DNA of 52,121 nt from contig JAGBPV010000059.1 in the NCBI GenBank assembly GCA_017633195.1, positions 1 through 52,121 on the forward strand. The letters run 5' to 3'. Origin of the DNA: a bacterium. GTDB taxonomy: Bacteria > Bacillota_I > Bacilli_A > Mycoplasmatales > Mycoplasmoidaceae. The position numbers and the translations under genes are program-made. Below the pieces are notes generated by a model. The model was not told where the DNA came from and did no database searches. It worked only from the letters and a program-made list of their open reading frames with translations. Numbering within the stretch: the stretch's first letter is position 1; every line of letters begins with the position of its first letter. Shown here one piece after another: positions 1 through 10,401 of the stretch.

Positions 1-489
1 TATGTTTCATTACAAAATATTGGAGTTGGATTAAAACAAGCACAAAGTTATGAAAAAGCAAGTAGTAAATTAAATGCAAAAAACCCTGAAGTTGATTTAC
101 AAAATTATGCTGCATTAAATTACTTTGATTCATTAAATGTTATAAATAATGAACTTGGAAATAGTAATTTAGCAGTGCAATATAATGTTGTAAATAAAGA
201 AATGAATAAATTAATTTGTAATCATCCAGCATATCATGAACAAAACAATAACTATGTAAAATACTATTCTTCTCCTGCTGCAAGTTGGTGTTTTAGTAAT
301 ATTCCAGCAAATAACGATTTATTTAGTGAAAAAACGATTTCTAATTTATATGAAATGCAACAAGTTATTAATAGTCAAGCATTAATGTTTGAAAAAATTG
401 CTTCAATTAGTATAAATACTACTTTAAGTGAAATGTATCCAAGTGATATTATTGCTTACTTAAATGGCCCAATTTCTTATAATGAATAA
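1..489 (+). CDS. Hypothetical protein, C-terminal part only
   Basis: The reading frame is already open at base 1 and runs to TAA at 487-489, so the window holds the last 162 residues of a longer protein. The visible part is rich in Asn, Ser and Tyr, has no obvious membrane segment and shows no motif I recognise; a lipoprotein or other surface protein is possible from its composition. Its stop shares one base with the ATG of ung (TAATG), so the two genes are probably co-transcribed and translationally coupled. There is no basis for a function. Confidence 0.75.
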   Translation, partial: YVSLQNIGVGLKQAQSYEKASSKLNAKNPEVDLQNYAALNYFDSLNVINNELGNSNLAVQYNVVNKEMNKLICNHPAYHEQNNNYVKYYSSPAASWCFSNIPANNDLFSEKTISNLYEMQQVINSQALMFEKIASISINTTLSEMYPSDIIAYLNGPISYNE

Positions 490-1139
490 TGCTTTATCCT
501 AAATATTTTAAAGATTTTTTTCAAGTTGAAACCAAAAAACCATATTTCTTAGAATTAGTAAAAAAATATAATTTATTAAAACAAAAATATCTTTTATTTC
601 CAAAAGAAGAATATATTTTTAAAGCATTTGATTATTTTGATTTAAATGAATTAAAAGTTATTATTTTAGGACAAGATCCATATTATATTGAAGGATATGC
701 TAATGGTTTAGCATTTGCTGTAAACAAAAATATAAAGATTCCAAAATCATTGATTAATATTTTTCAAGAAGTTTATTTTGAATATGGAACTATTAAAACT
801 GACAGAACTTTAATAAGTTGAGCAAAACAAGGAATTTTATTATTAAATACAAGTTTACTTGTTATTAAAGATCAACCAAATTCTTTAAAAGATTTAGGAT
901 GAAATGTTTTTATTACAAATTTCTTTCAATATTTAAAACAAAATAAAAATCATCTTGTATATATGCTATGAGGAAATAATGCAAAATCTTTTTTAAATCA
1001 AATTGATCAAGAAAATAATTTAGTATTATTAAGTGCTCATCCAAGTCCTTTAAGTGCAAAAAAATTTTTTAATAATAATCACTTTAAAAAATGTAATGAA
1101 TATTTAATAAAAAATTTTAGTACTAAAATAGAATGGTAA
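489..1139 (+). CDS. ung: Uracil-DNA glycosylase
   Basis: Removes uracil from DNA as the first step of base excision repair in the cytoplasm. The 216-residue product has the family-1 water-activating motif GQDPYY (catalytic Asp about residue 63) and, near the C-terminus, the HPSPLS motif with the catalytic His. Length fits the family (about 220). Internal TGA codons (for example SWAKQ, LGWNV, MLWGN) must be read as Trp, and the only TGG is next to the stop. The start overlaps the preceding stop by one base. From memory, ung followed by gatC, gatA and gatB is also the order in M. genitalium. Confidence 0.96.
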
Positions 1140-1189
1140 GACATTATTAAATCTTAATGCACAATAATAGTTAAGTGAAGGTGTTATAT

Positions 1190-1513
1190 ATGACTAAACT
1201 CAAACAAAAAATAGATAATTTGAATGATGAAGAGTTTTCATTGCTCATTAAAAAATTAGCAAATGATGAATATTTTTTAATCAGTGAAGAAGAACAAAAA
1301 GAATTTGAACACAGTTTTAAAGATACTGTAAATAGTTTTGATGTTTTTGAATTAATTGATACAACTAATAAAGAACCATTAAATTATCCAATTATAAATA
1401 ATACATTTTATCTAAGAAGTGATAAGCAAATTATTGAATTAAATGCAGATAAGTGACTTCAAACTCAACCTCATGATGAAAAGAGATATGTGGATATAAA
1501 TTATGAAAAATAA
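1190..1513 (+). CDS. gatC: Asp/Glu-tRNA amidotransferase subunit C
   Basis: Small non-catalytic subunit that wraps around GatA and stabilises the GatCAB complex, which converts Glu-tRNA(Gln) (and Asp-tRNA(Asn)) to the amidated form. The 107-residue product is acidic and helical at the N-terminus, as GatC is. The call rests partly on its place directly before gatA. I chose ATG 1190 over the in-frame GTG 1175 because GAAGGTG just upstream is well placed as a ribosome binding site. One TGA (1454) is read as Trp. The gene ends 11 bases inside gatA, which implies translational coupling. Confidence 0.75.
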
Positions 1514-2903
1514 TCGATCTAAAATTTTAAATTTACATGATTTGTATAAAGATGAAAATGCATTTATCAAATCAAGAACTGAATTAAAAGATCAAATTAA
1601 TGAAATCAAAAATGAGTATCATTCTATTTTAAGCATTGTTCCAATTATTAATCAACAATATGATGAACAAAATTTATTAATCAATATTCCTTATTCACTA
1701 AAAGATAATATTTCTACAAAAAATATCAGAACTACTGGTGGAAGTTTATTATTAAGTAATTATGAACCTTTATTTGATAGTTATGTTGCACAATTATTAA
1801 AAGAAAGTGGAGCAACTTTAGTAGCAAAAGATGCTTTAGATGAATTTGGATTAGGTGGAACTGGTACATGATGTGCTTATGGTAAGGTTTTAAATCCTTA
1901 TGATGCAAATTTAATTCCTGGTGGAAGTTCTAGTGGAAGCAATGTTAATGTTTGTACTAATTTAACTGCTTTTAGTATTGGTACAGATACTGGAGATTCA
2001 ATAAGACATCCAGCAAGTTTCTTAAATAATGTTGGATATAAACCTACTTATGGTTTAATTTCACGTTATGGAGTATTTCCTTATTCTCCTTCATTAGATA
2101 CTGTTGGAGTAATTGCTAGTTATGTAACTGATATTGCAATTGTTTTAGATGCTTTAGTAAAAAAAGATCCAAGAGATTTTAGTAATGTGAAATCATTACA
2201 AGAAAATTACTTTAAAAATTTGAATGCTAAAGATTTAAGTAGTATTAAGTTACTTTATTTAAAAAACTGTGAACAATATATGTATCAAGATGCTAAAGAA
2301 GAATGAAAGAAATATTTAGCATACTTAAAAAGATATGTAAATGTTAATGAAGTTGATTTTGATGAAAAATTGATTGATTGTTTATTACCAACTTATAATG
2401 CAATTAGTTTTGCTGAAGCTACAACAAGTTTAGCAAATTTAACAGGAATGACTTTTGGAAATAAAGTTGTTGGTAAAAATTATTATGATTCAATTACTTT
2501 AACAAGAACAAAATATCTTGGAGAACAAATTAAAAAAAGATTCTTATTGGGTTCATATGTTTTAACTAGTGAACATTATGATGAAATTTTTAATAAAGCT
2601 AAAAAAATAAGAAGAATTATTAAAGATAAAGTTGAAGAATTATTAAAAGAATATGATGCAATTATTATTCCTGGAGCTTCATCATTTGCTTTAAGTTATG
2701 AAGAATTAATTGGAACAGGAATGAATAAGTGTGATGATTTATTATTATTAGCAAATTTTAGTGGAAATCCTTCAATTACTATTCCTGCAATTAAATTAAA
2801 TCCAAAATTTTTAGGAATTAATTTATTAGGAAAAGCATTTTGTGATCAAGAATTGTTAAATATTGCTTTAAGTATTGAAAATATTAATGAACAATACAAA
2901 TAA
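1503..2903 (+). CDS. gatA: Asp/Glu-tRNA amidotransferase subunit A (amidase)
   Basis: Glutaminase/amidase subunit of GatCAB. It releases ammonia from glutamine for transamidation of mischarged tRNA. The 466-residue product carries the amidase-signature triad: Lys67 in SLKDN, the cis-Ser region GGSSSGS at about 140-146, and the nucleophile Ser166 in TDTGDSIRHP. The usual motif is DTGGS, so the second Gly is Asp165 here. The frame has TGA-Trp codons at about 1869 and 2304. It starts within the end of gatC and is followed after 13 bases by gatB, making one operon. Ser166 and Lys67 are both intact, so activity is expected. Confidence 0.95.
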
Positions 2904-2916
2904 AGGAAGAAACAAG

Positions 2917-4347
2917 ATGAATAATAAATATTTTGTTACTATTGGCTTAGAAATTCATATTGTATTAAATACTAATACTAAAATGTTTTCTCCTGCTAAA
3001 AGTACTCATGAAGATACCATCAATAATCATTTAAATGAAATTGATTTAGCATTACCTGGTTCAATGCCATCTGTTAATGAAAATGCTGTAAGAAAAGGAA
3101 TTGTTTTAGCAAATGCTTTACATATGCAAATTCATACTGATCCAATAACTTTTGATCGAAAAAATTATTTTTATTGAGATTTACCAAAGAATTTTCAAAT
3201 CACACAACAATTTAATCCTATTGGTACAAATGGATATGTAATTTTAGATGATGAAAATCAAACAAAAATTAGTATTGAAAGAATTCAACTAGAAGAAGAT
3301 ACTGCTAAACAGTTAAAAGTTGAAGGTAGTGATGATTTGAAATTAAATTATAATCGTGCTGGATTACCATTAATTGAAATTGTTTCAAATCCTGTAATGC
3401 ATTCAAGCAATGAAGTTGAACTTTATTTAAAAGCTTTAAGAGAAATTTGTGTTTTTATGGATGTTTCTGATGCAAAAATGGAAGAAGGCAGTATGAGAGT
3501 TGATGTCAATCTTTCATTAAGTAAAGATGAACATACTTTTGGAACTAAAGTTGAAATTAAAAACATTAATTCAATCACAAATGCAAAATTAGCTGCAGAA
3601 TATGAAATCAAAAGACAAAGTGAAATCTTAGATAAAAATGAATTAGTACAACAAGAAACAAGAAGATTTGATGATCATACTTTAACTACAGTTTTCATGA
3701 GAAAAAAAGCTGATGCAATTGATTATAGATATATGACTGAACCAAACATCTTAGCAATATATACTCCTGAAAGTTTTGTACATGAAACTTTAAAAACTGT
3801 TGGATTACATCCATATGAATTAAAACAAGCTTTAAAACAAAATAGCATTAATCAAAAAGACATTAATTTATTATTAAGTAATAAAAAAATTTATGATTTA
3901 TTTCAAAAAGCATATAGTTTAACTTCTGATTACAAAGATGCTTCAAGATGAATTTTAAATGAATTAATGGGTGTATTAAATAAACAAGAAAAAACCATTG
4001 AACAATTTTCTATAGATGAAGAAAATGATTTATTAAATTTAATCAAGGATTTTAAAGCAAATAAATTTAATTCTAAACAAGCTAAAGATTTATTTAATGA
4101 AGTTTTTTTAAATCACAAAGCATATAATGAAGCATTAAAAACATTGATGCAAAATTCTAAGTCATATAGTGATGAAGATATCTTAAAAATGATTAATGAG
4201 ATTTTAATTAATAATCCTAACACTAAGCAAGAATTAACTACTAGATATGAAAAAGCTGAAAAGTTTATTATAGGAAGTTTGATGAAACAAACTAAAGGAC
4301 AAATTGATCCTTTAAAAGTAAAAGAAATTTTAAATACATTAAAATAA
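2917..4347 (+). CDS. gatB: Asp/Glu-tRNA amidotransferase subunit B
   Basis: Kinase/transamidase subunit of GatCAB. It phosphorylates the carboxyl group of Glu- or Asp-tRNA and adds ammonia delivered from GatA. The 476-residue product begins with the family motif VTIGLEIH, followed by RIQLEEDTAK and the conserved GLPLIEIVSNP segment. The YRYMTEPN stretch corresponds to the usual YRYFPEPD. The C-terminal helical tail (GatB/YqeY domain) ends about at 4340. I chose ATG 2917 over the upstream 2875 start because AAAGGAAGA lies at a proper distance and the family N-terminus begins there. TGA-Trp at 3175 and 3949. Last gene of the gat operon. Confidence 0.95.
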
Positions 4348-4380
4348 GAAATATAAAAATTAAATCTTTAATGTTATTTT

Positions 4381-5712
4381 ATGAGAAGACCAAAAAAAAT
4401 AATTGATGATTTTAAAGATAACATTAAACATGATGTTATAGAGTTTGCTCAAAAATTACCAACTTTTAAGCAAAATCCAAATAAAGAGATTAAGACCTTT
4501 GAACAAAAAGCAATTTCTAATAAATTTTTAGATCGAAAAAGAGTTATTATTTTTAGTTCAATGTGTGTTTTAGCAATCATTTTAATTATTATTACTGTTA
4601 CTTTTGTTACAAATGTTAATGTTGGTACAATTGTAATTACTGTTGCTGAAATTAGAAATCACACTAATGGAATAATTGCAGGTTGAATTTTATTATTAAT
4701 TTTAAGTTCTATAATAAGAGTTATTTGACAAATCGAAAGCATAAGAATGCGATATAAGCATTATTTGACTAATGTAAAAGTAAGAGAATGAATTAATTTT
4801 GGAATCATTACCATTTTTATTAATAGCATTACAATTTTTGCTTTAGGAAGTGATCCATATAAAATTTGATGGATGTCTAAAAAGGGATTAAGATTAAGTC
4901 AAGCAACTGCTATTATTTTATCAAGTGGTTGAGTTATACAATTAACACAAATGCTTTTATCTTATCCTTCTTTAGGATATTTAATTTACATGTATTTTTA
5001 TAATCAACCATTATTTGCTCACACTTATGAAACTAATATAAGCATGGGACTTGTTTGTGCTGGGTATTGTAATGATGTTTTGGTATTTTGTGCTTTAACC
5101 ATTTTAGGATATAATTTAAAATTACAATTTACTATTGCTAGAATTTTTAATTGAATCAGAAAAAAAATTGGAATGAATTACAAATCTAAAGAAGTATTAG
5201 AAGAAGAATTCATTGCAAAAAGTAAATTTCAAAAAACTTTCATGAAAGAAATCAGGAGTTTTGAAGCAAATTTTTATGTTGCATTTTGAACTTTATTTGC
5301 TTTATTAATGTACTATTTCAGTATGTTTTTTGCTTTAGAACTTGTTGTTCCTTATTATCCTGATGAAAGAGTAAAAATTGTTGATGATTCATTTTGAAAT
5401 ACTTATAATTTTGCAAATGTTGCAACTGTAGCAAATAACTTTATTCCAATTCCAGGAGGAGAAGGAACATTACAATTTGTTTTAATTAGTTTTTTTAATT
5501 CAACAACAAATAAACTAGCAATCCCAAAAGATTGAGATGTTTCAAAAACAATTAAACAAACTGTCTTTTTATGAAGAGTATTTAATTATTATTTAATTAT
5601 TATTTTTGGATCTTTTTATGTTTTAATTGTTGGAATTAAAATCTTAATTCAAAAAAATAAAAAACGACAAGAATTAATTAAATTTGGTTGGTTTCAAATA
5701 AGAAATTCTTAA
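4381..5712 (+). CDS. LPG-synthase-TM/UPF0104-like membrane protein
   Basis: 443-residue polytopic membrane protein. A soluble basic N-terminus of about 55 residues is followed by at least seven hydrophobic segments. Near residue 355-370 it has NFIPIPGGEGTLQF, matching the P-x-P-G-G-x-G signature of the lysylphosphatidylglycerol-synthase transmembrane family (UPF0104, YbhN/MprF N-lobe). No soluble MprF acyltransferase domain follows, so it belongs with stand-alone family members of unclear substrate, often linked to lipid flipping. Many TGA-Trp codons, with one TGG close to the stop. It follows gatB by 33 bases. Confidence 0.75.
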
Positions 5713-5778
5713 TGTAAAATGAAGTTAATATAACTATATTAGCAAATAATATAATTTTAAAAGAAAGTTATTATAAAT

Positions 5779-7077
5779 ATGAACATAGATTTTATTCAAA
5801 ATGTTTATGTGATGGTTGGGGGATGATGAGTTTTTCTTTGATTCATCATTTTTACTTTAGCTATAGCAGTTTTAAGCATTACTATGGTACAAACCATTGA
5901 AAATATGGCTGCTAGAACCAAAAGAATAAAACCAATTTTTTATACAGCTATTTTATTAGCTTTTGCTACAAGTGTTCCTGAATTAATGACAGGGATTGAT
6001 TCAAGTCTACTAACAAATCCTCAACCAATTTTTGCTTATTTTGATAATAGTGGTAGTAACTTCATGAATTTATTTACAGTAAGTATTTTTGCTTTATCAT
6101 TTGCTTTTTACTTTGATAAAAAGATTATTTGTAGTATTAAAGAACACAAAATTACTAAATTAAAAATTGTTATAAATGCTAATAGAATTAGATATAAAAA
6201 TAATTTGGTTGCTAGAACTTTTGATACTAGAAATAAAGATAATGTAGCAATTATTTGAATCTTAGTTGCTTTAAATATCATAATTGTTATTGCATCATAT
6301 GTCTTACCATTTTCAAATGCAATTATTCCAGGATTAGAAATTTCAGCAATTTCTATAATTCCAATTGGAGTTTGAGTCATTTTCTTAATTTATTTATTAT
6401 CAAGAAAAAGTGGAAAAGATGAAAAGCCTGATGTTAATCAAGATGGTTTTTGATATAAAATTCCAAAAGTCTTATTATTTCTTTCTTTTTTAGTAATTAT
6501 TTCAGCATTATTAGTTGTTTCAATTGTAGATGCAGATTTAGTACAATCATTTAGTGATACATATCATATTGATGATGTGATATCTGGTGGATTGATTATG
6601 GCTATTGCTACTGGTTTACCAGAATTTGTAAGTAATTTTTACTTGTTTAAACGTCAAAGATTTAATATGGTACTTGAATCTATTGTAGGTTCATTATGAA
6701 TGAATACTTTATTAATGTTTTTTATTGATGTTTGTTTTAGACAAGATGGATTATTTCATTATGCAAATCAAATGATTACATTACACAATGAATTAAAGCC
6801 ATATGGTGGGATTAAGCATGCTTCAAATGAAGTTATACAAAATTTAACTAATAAATTAGTTCCATGAGAAAAAAGACCAATTGCTGGTGCTATGAAAAAT
6901 GCTGTAATGATGGGACCTTGAAATTGTTTGAGTTTATTAATGACTTGTTTTTTACCTGTTTTAATCTTAAAACCTGTTGGTAATCATAGATGAATAGGAT
7001 TAAGTCTTTTATTCTTATTATTCTTAAGTTTTGTTGTAGGATTTAGTACAATTTCAAGTATGTATTGAAATTATTAA
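5779..7077 (+). CDS. CaCA-family Na+/Ca2+ (cation) exchanger
   Basis: 432-residue inner-membrane antiporter. It carries the two alpha-repeats of the Ca2+/cation antiporter superfamily: LAFATSVPELMTG near residue 55-67 and MAIATGLPEFVSN near 274-286, each holding the acidic residue that binds the cation. Hydrophobic segments surround both repeats, with a hydrophilic basic loop between them. The start was placed at ATG 5779, 105 bases upstream of the next in-frame ATG, because the added residues complete the first hydrophobic helix; AAGAAAG lies upstream. TGA-Trp is frequent. Whether it moves Ca2+ or another cation cannot be told from sequence. Confidence 0.85.
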
Positions 7078-7078
7078 A

Positions 7079-7576
7079 ATGAATTATTATAATTATTTAA
7101 AAAATGAATTAAACAATAATTATGACTTTAATAAGAATAAGAAAAAGATTATTCATTTATTAATTTTTAGTCATATTCTAATTTTATTAGAAATTATTTT
7201 TAGTTCTTTGTTTGTATCTTATTTTGTTAAACTAAGCAATTTTATTTATATAAATCATCACCAAGATAAGCATTATTCACAAACTTGAATTAGTGAACAT
7301 CAAGCATTAAATGCTGATTTATTAATTAGCATGATTGTTTTTTGAGTCATTTTTATTGTATGCATGATTTGATTTATTTGGTATTTAAATACTTTGAACT
7401 TAAAATGTTTAGTACCTAGTGAAAAATATAATCAAGTTTTTAATTTTGCATTAGTTTTTAATATTCTTGGTTTATTTATTTGTTTTTTATCTTTAGTTGG
7501 ATTAAGTTTAATTAATCATTATTTAGTTTGATCTAAGAAATATTTTTTAGAATTATCTAAAAAAAATAAAAAATAA
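7079..7576 (+). CDS. Hypothetical four-helix membrane protein
   Basis: 165-residue protein, starting one base after the stop of the cation exchanger and so probably translated with it. It has a charged 25-residue N-terminus (Asn/Lys rich), then four hydrophobic segments around residues 25-50, 80-105, 120-145 and part of the C-terminal third, and ends in a Lys/Asn-rich tail. There are several TGA-Trp codons, for example in the second membrane segment. I recognise no family. Its position suggests a lineage-specific partner of the exchanger or an unrelated small membrane protein. Confidence 0.7.
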
Positions 7577-7608
7577 ATTTAATAATCAATAAAATTCAAA
7601 TTTTTTTA

Positions 7609-7780
7609 TATAATTAAATAAAAAATGAATTATTTATGTATTAATTGTTCTGTGTTTATTAATAAATTATCATTCTATTTTTATATTTTTAAAAATCAAC
7701 TTTTAGAGTTTTAAAAACTTCTTAAGTTGATTTTTTTTATATAAAAGAACAAACATATATAAATAGTAAAGAAAGGTTTT
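7609..7780 (+). promoter_or_regulatory. Promoter and leader, possible attenuator, of the first MATE-like gene
   Basis: TATAAT at 7609-7614 is followed by about 75 bases of leader, then a terminator-like hairpin and U-tract (7691-7738), then AAAGAAAGG just before ATG 7781. The same order (TATAAT, a TGAATTATTTAT-type block, hairpin with arms AAATCAACT/AGTTGATTT, short spacer, AAGGTTTT-ATG) recurs before the paralogue at 10402. A promoter upstream of an intrinsic terminator is what a transcription attenuator looks like. The hairpin might instead simply end the upstream operon, with the real promoter lying after it. Confidence 0.45.
7691..7738 (+). terminator. Intrinsic terminator or attenuator hairpin
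   Basis: Arms AAAAATCAACTT (7691-7702) and AAGTTGATTTTT (7724-7735) pair perfectly over 12 bases. A smaller inner stem may form between them, and a run of eight T follows at 7731-7738. Confidence 0.8.
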
Positions 7781-10225
7781 ATGAGAAAAGATATCAGGAA
7801 TACATCAGTTGTTCCTCCAATCACACATAAACCAAGAAATTCTCAGCATAAAACATTTGGCGAGAATGTGGTACATGGTGATTTTACTTTTAACAATCAA
7901 GATTACAATAATGCTAATAAACTTGTAAGAGTTTTTGGGCATTCAAAATTTATTAGAATGTTTTGAAGATTGTTCTTTCCAATGTTAATTTATGGATTTG
8001 CTACAGCTTTAGTACCAATTCTATTTATGACTATGGCTAAAGGAGTTTATGAAAAAGATGGAGTTGGGATTCCAATTTATGAATCTTTTACTTATACTTT
8101 AAGCAAATTTAATTACATTAATATTTTTGTTGCATTAGCATGAACTTTAATGGCTTATCCAATAGTTGGGCATTATATTGGAAGAAATAAACCCCATAAA
8201 ATGCAAGAATCAGTGCGATTTGTATTTTATATGATTATGATAACTTGCAGCATTGGTATGATTTTTGAATGTATTTATGCTCCTTTAATTGCACAAAATA
8301 TTGTTTGAAAATACAAAAATATTTCTGCATATAATTTAGCAAACTTACATAAAGAAATTATTGATAATAAAGGTAATTTTGCTTCAGTTTCAGATTTAAG
8401 CACTTATTTAACAAACTTACAAAGAGGATATCAATTACAATACTCTACAATTTCTATTAGATTCTTTGCTTTTACTAGTTATTTAGTTGGATGAGCAAGT
8501 TTATTTACTCCAATGTTTTCATCTAAAAGAAACAATAAAGTTTTAATTTTTGCTACAATTGTTGGATTAGTTTTCTTTTTAATTGTTTATTCAAGTTATA
8601 TTTATACAGACATTATTCCTTCAAAATTAGTACAAGGTAAATATGTTGTAAACAATCAAACTATTACTGAATTACACAATAAGCCAGTTGCTAGTTATGA
8701 TGGATATAAACATTTTGATAATTTAATTGAATCTTCATGTGGAATTTATATCGTATATAACATCGTTATTCCTTTAGTATTAACAATTTATTGTATATTC
8801 CCAAAACAATTTAAAATTGCTACAATAAAAACTTCAAACTTTTTTAAAAATTTATATAATTCTTTAGTTGATAAACAATCAAACATTGAATATCAAATTT
8901 CAAGAATTAAATTTAAAAAATATCAATTAGAACAAAAAATTAAGTATTATGAAGATTCAATAGCATTTTTAAATCAAACAAATGATAATGAATTAGTTTT
9001 AAATAATGCTTTATCAACAACTGAACTTCATTTTTTAAAAAAACACAATCAATTAAAGATTGAAAAATATGAAACCATTCTTTCACAAAATAAAACAAAT
9101 TGAATTAATCTAATTAATCAATATGATGAAAAAATAAATCATTTACAAATAAAATTAAATAATACTGCTTCAACAAATAAAAAACTCTTTTATATTGATT
9201 ATTCTGCTTTAGAAAATGTTGATGATTTTGAAAGAAATTACTTATGATTTAATGGACATACTTCTACTTTTAAATTAACCAAATTCAAAGCATGATTAAT
9301 TAATAAATTACATTTTAATTTCTTAATTAATAGACAATATCAACTATTTAGTTTTAAAGTAAGTAGTAAGTGTGCAAGAAATGTTTGAAAAACTTCAGCA
9401 GGATTATTTATTAACCAATTTTGTTTTGGAGTATTTCAACTAGCAATCTTAATTTATGCTACAAACTTTAATGGTAATTTACTTGGATTAGATGTTGGAA
9501 CAACTAAAGAACAATTAGAAGCTGGTAAAGAATACTATAAATTAATTGTTGCTAATGCTTCATTAATTATGGGGTATTTAGGAATGGTATATAATGGTTT
9601 TGTTTTATTACCTCAATACTTTGTTGCTTATTATATTGGAAGAGGAGACAAAGAAACTGCATACCACAACTCTTTATTCTTAACTCATTGATCATTTATT
9701 GTTGGATTAATATTGTGTTCTATTGTTTTAATTTACGCTTCATTTATTAACTATATTATTTATCCAAGTGCAAATGCAAATGCTTCAATTCCAGTAACAT
9801 GAACTGGTACAGCAATTCATGGAATGATTTCTTATAAACAATTTTGATTAGATTGTTTTTATATGGAATTAATCTTAGCAATTGTAATTATTTTTGATAC
9901 AGCAACAGGAATGACTTTCTTTACTTTAGCAACTGGTGCATGTAAATGAACTTTCTTTAGTGATCAATTTGTAAGAATCATTAATATTATTGCTTTAATT
10001 TGTTTATATTATGGAACAACAAGTGGAGTTCACTGATTTAATTATGCTTTTGGTGCAAACATGTTTGTTTATTATATTGTTGCTAGAAGTCACAGTGTTA
10101 TTCCAGGATTTATTAGTTGAATCTTCATTGAAAGAGGATGAGCATTAAGAAGCATTCCTAATGAAGAAAATGAATCTTTAATAAATAAATTTAAAAACAA
10201 AGGTAATTTAAATATTAGTGAATAA
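7781..10225 (+). CDS. MATE-like multidrug/lipid exporter, paralogue 1
   Basis: 814-residue polytopic membrane protein with a two-lobe layout. Lobe 1 (about residues 60-350) contains YPIVGHYIGRN and lobe 2 (about 525-790) contains LPQYFVAYYIGRGDKETA. Both resemble the segment after helix 2 of MatE domains, where a Gly-Arg/Gly-rich loop precedes the next helix pair. Between the lobes sits a charged coiled-coil stretch of about 100 residues, unusual for MATE proteins (normally about 450 residues). The N-terminal 60 residues are hydrophilic and conserved in the paralogue that follows. RBS AAAGAAAGG lies before the ATG. Transport class is inferred; a flippase of the wider MOP superfamily is an alternative. 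Confidence 0.55.
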
Positions 10226-10240
10226 AACTAAAAATTTATA

Positions 10241-10401
10241 TATAATATATTTAATTTATGAATTATTTATATATAGACGATTCTATACATAATCTTTATT
10301 TCAAACAGTTTTTATAATTTTAAAAAATCAACTATTAAAGTGTTTTTACTTTTTAGTTGATTTTTTTTATATAGAACTTTATATATAAATAGAAGGGTTT
10401 T
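10241..10401 (+). promoter_or_regulatory. Promoter and leader, possible attenuator, of the second MATE-like gene
   Basis: TATAAT at 10241-10246 lies only 15 bases after the previous stop, so this promoter is unlikely to serve anything but the next gene. It is followed by a TGAATTATTTAT block, about 75 bases of leader, a hairpin with U-tract (10322-10368), and AAGGG before ATG 10402. The layout mirrors the one upstream of the first paralogue. Promoter, hairpin and gene together fit transcription attenuation. No known riboswitch consensus was recognised. Confidence 0.5.
10322..10368 (+). terminator. Intrinsic terminator or attenuator hairpin
   Basis: Arms AAAAAATCAACTA (10322-10334) and TAGTTGATTTTTT (10354-10366), with an inner stem AAAGT/ACTTT, followed by a T run to 10368. 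The lower arms are the same as in the hairpin at 7691. Confidence 0.8.

Noticed and set aside
1175..1189. GTG start giving a five-residue longer GatC
   Set aside because: The GAAGGTG just before ATG 1190 is a well-placed ribosome binding site and would overlap the GTG itself.
2875..2916. Earlier in-frame ATG for gatB
   Set aside because: It lies inside gatA; the family N-terminus and an AAAGGAAGA site fit ATG 2917.
3423..3611. Minus-strand ORF inside gatB
   Set aside because: Antisense shadow of a strongly conserved gene; no ribosome binding site or known motif.
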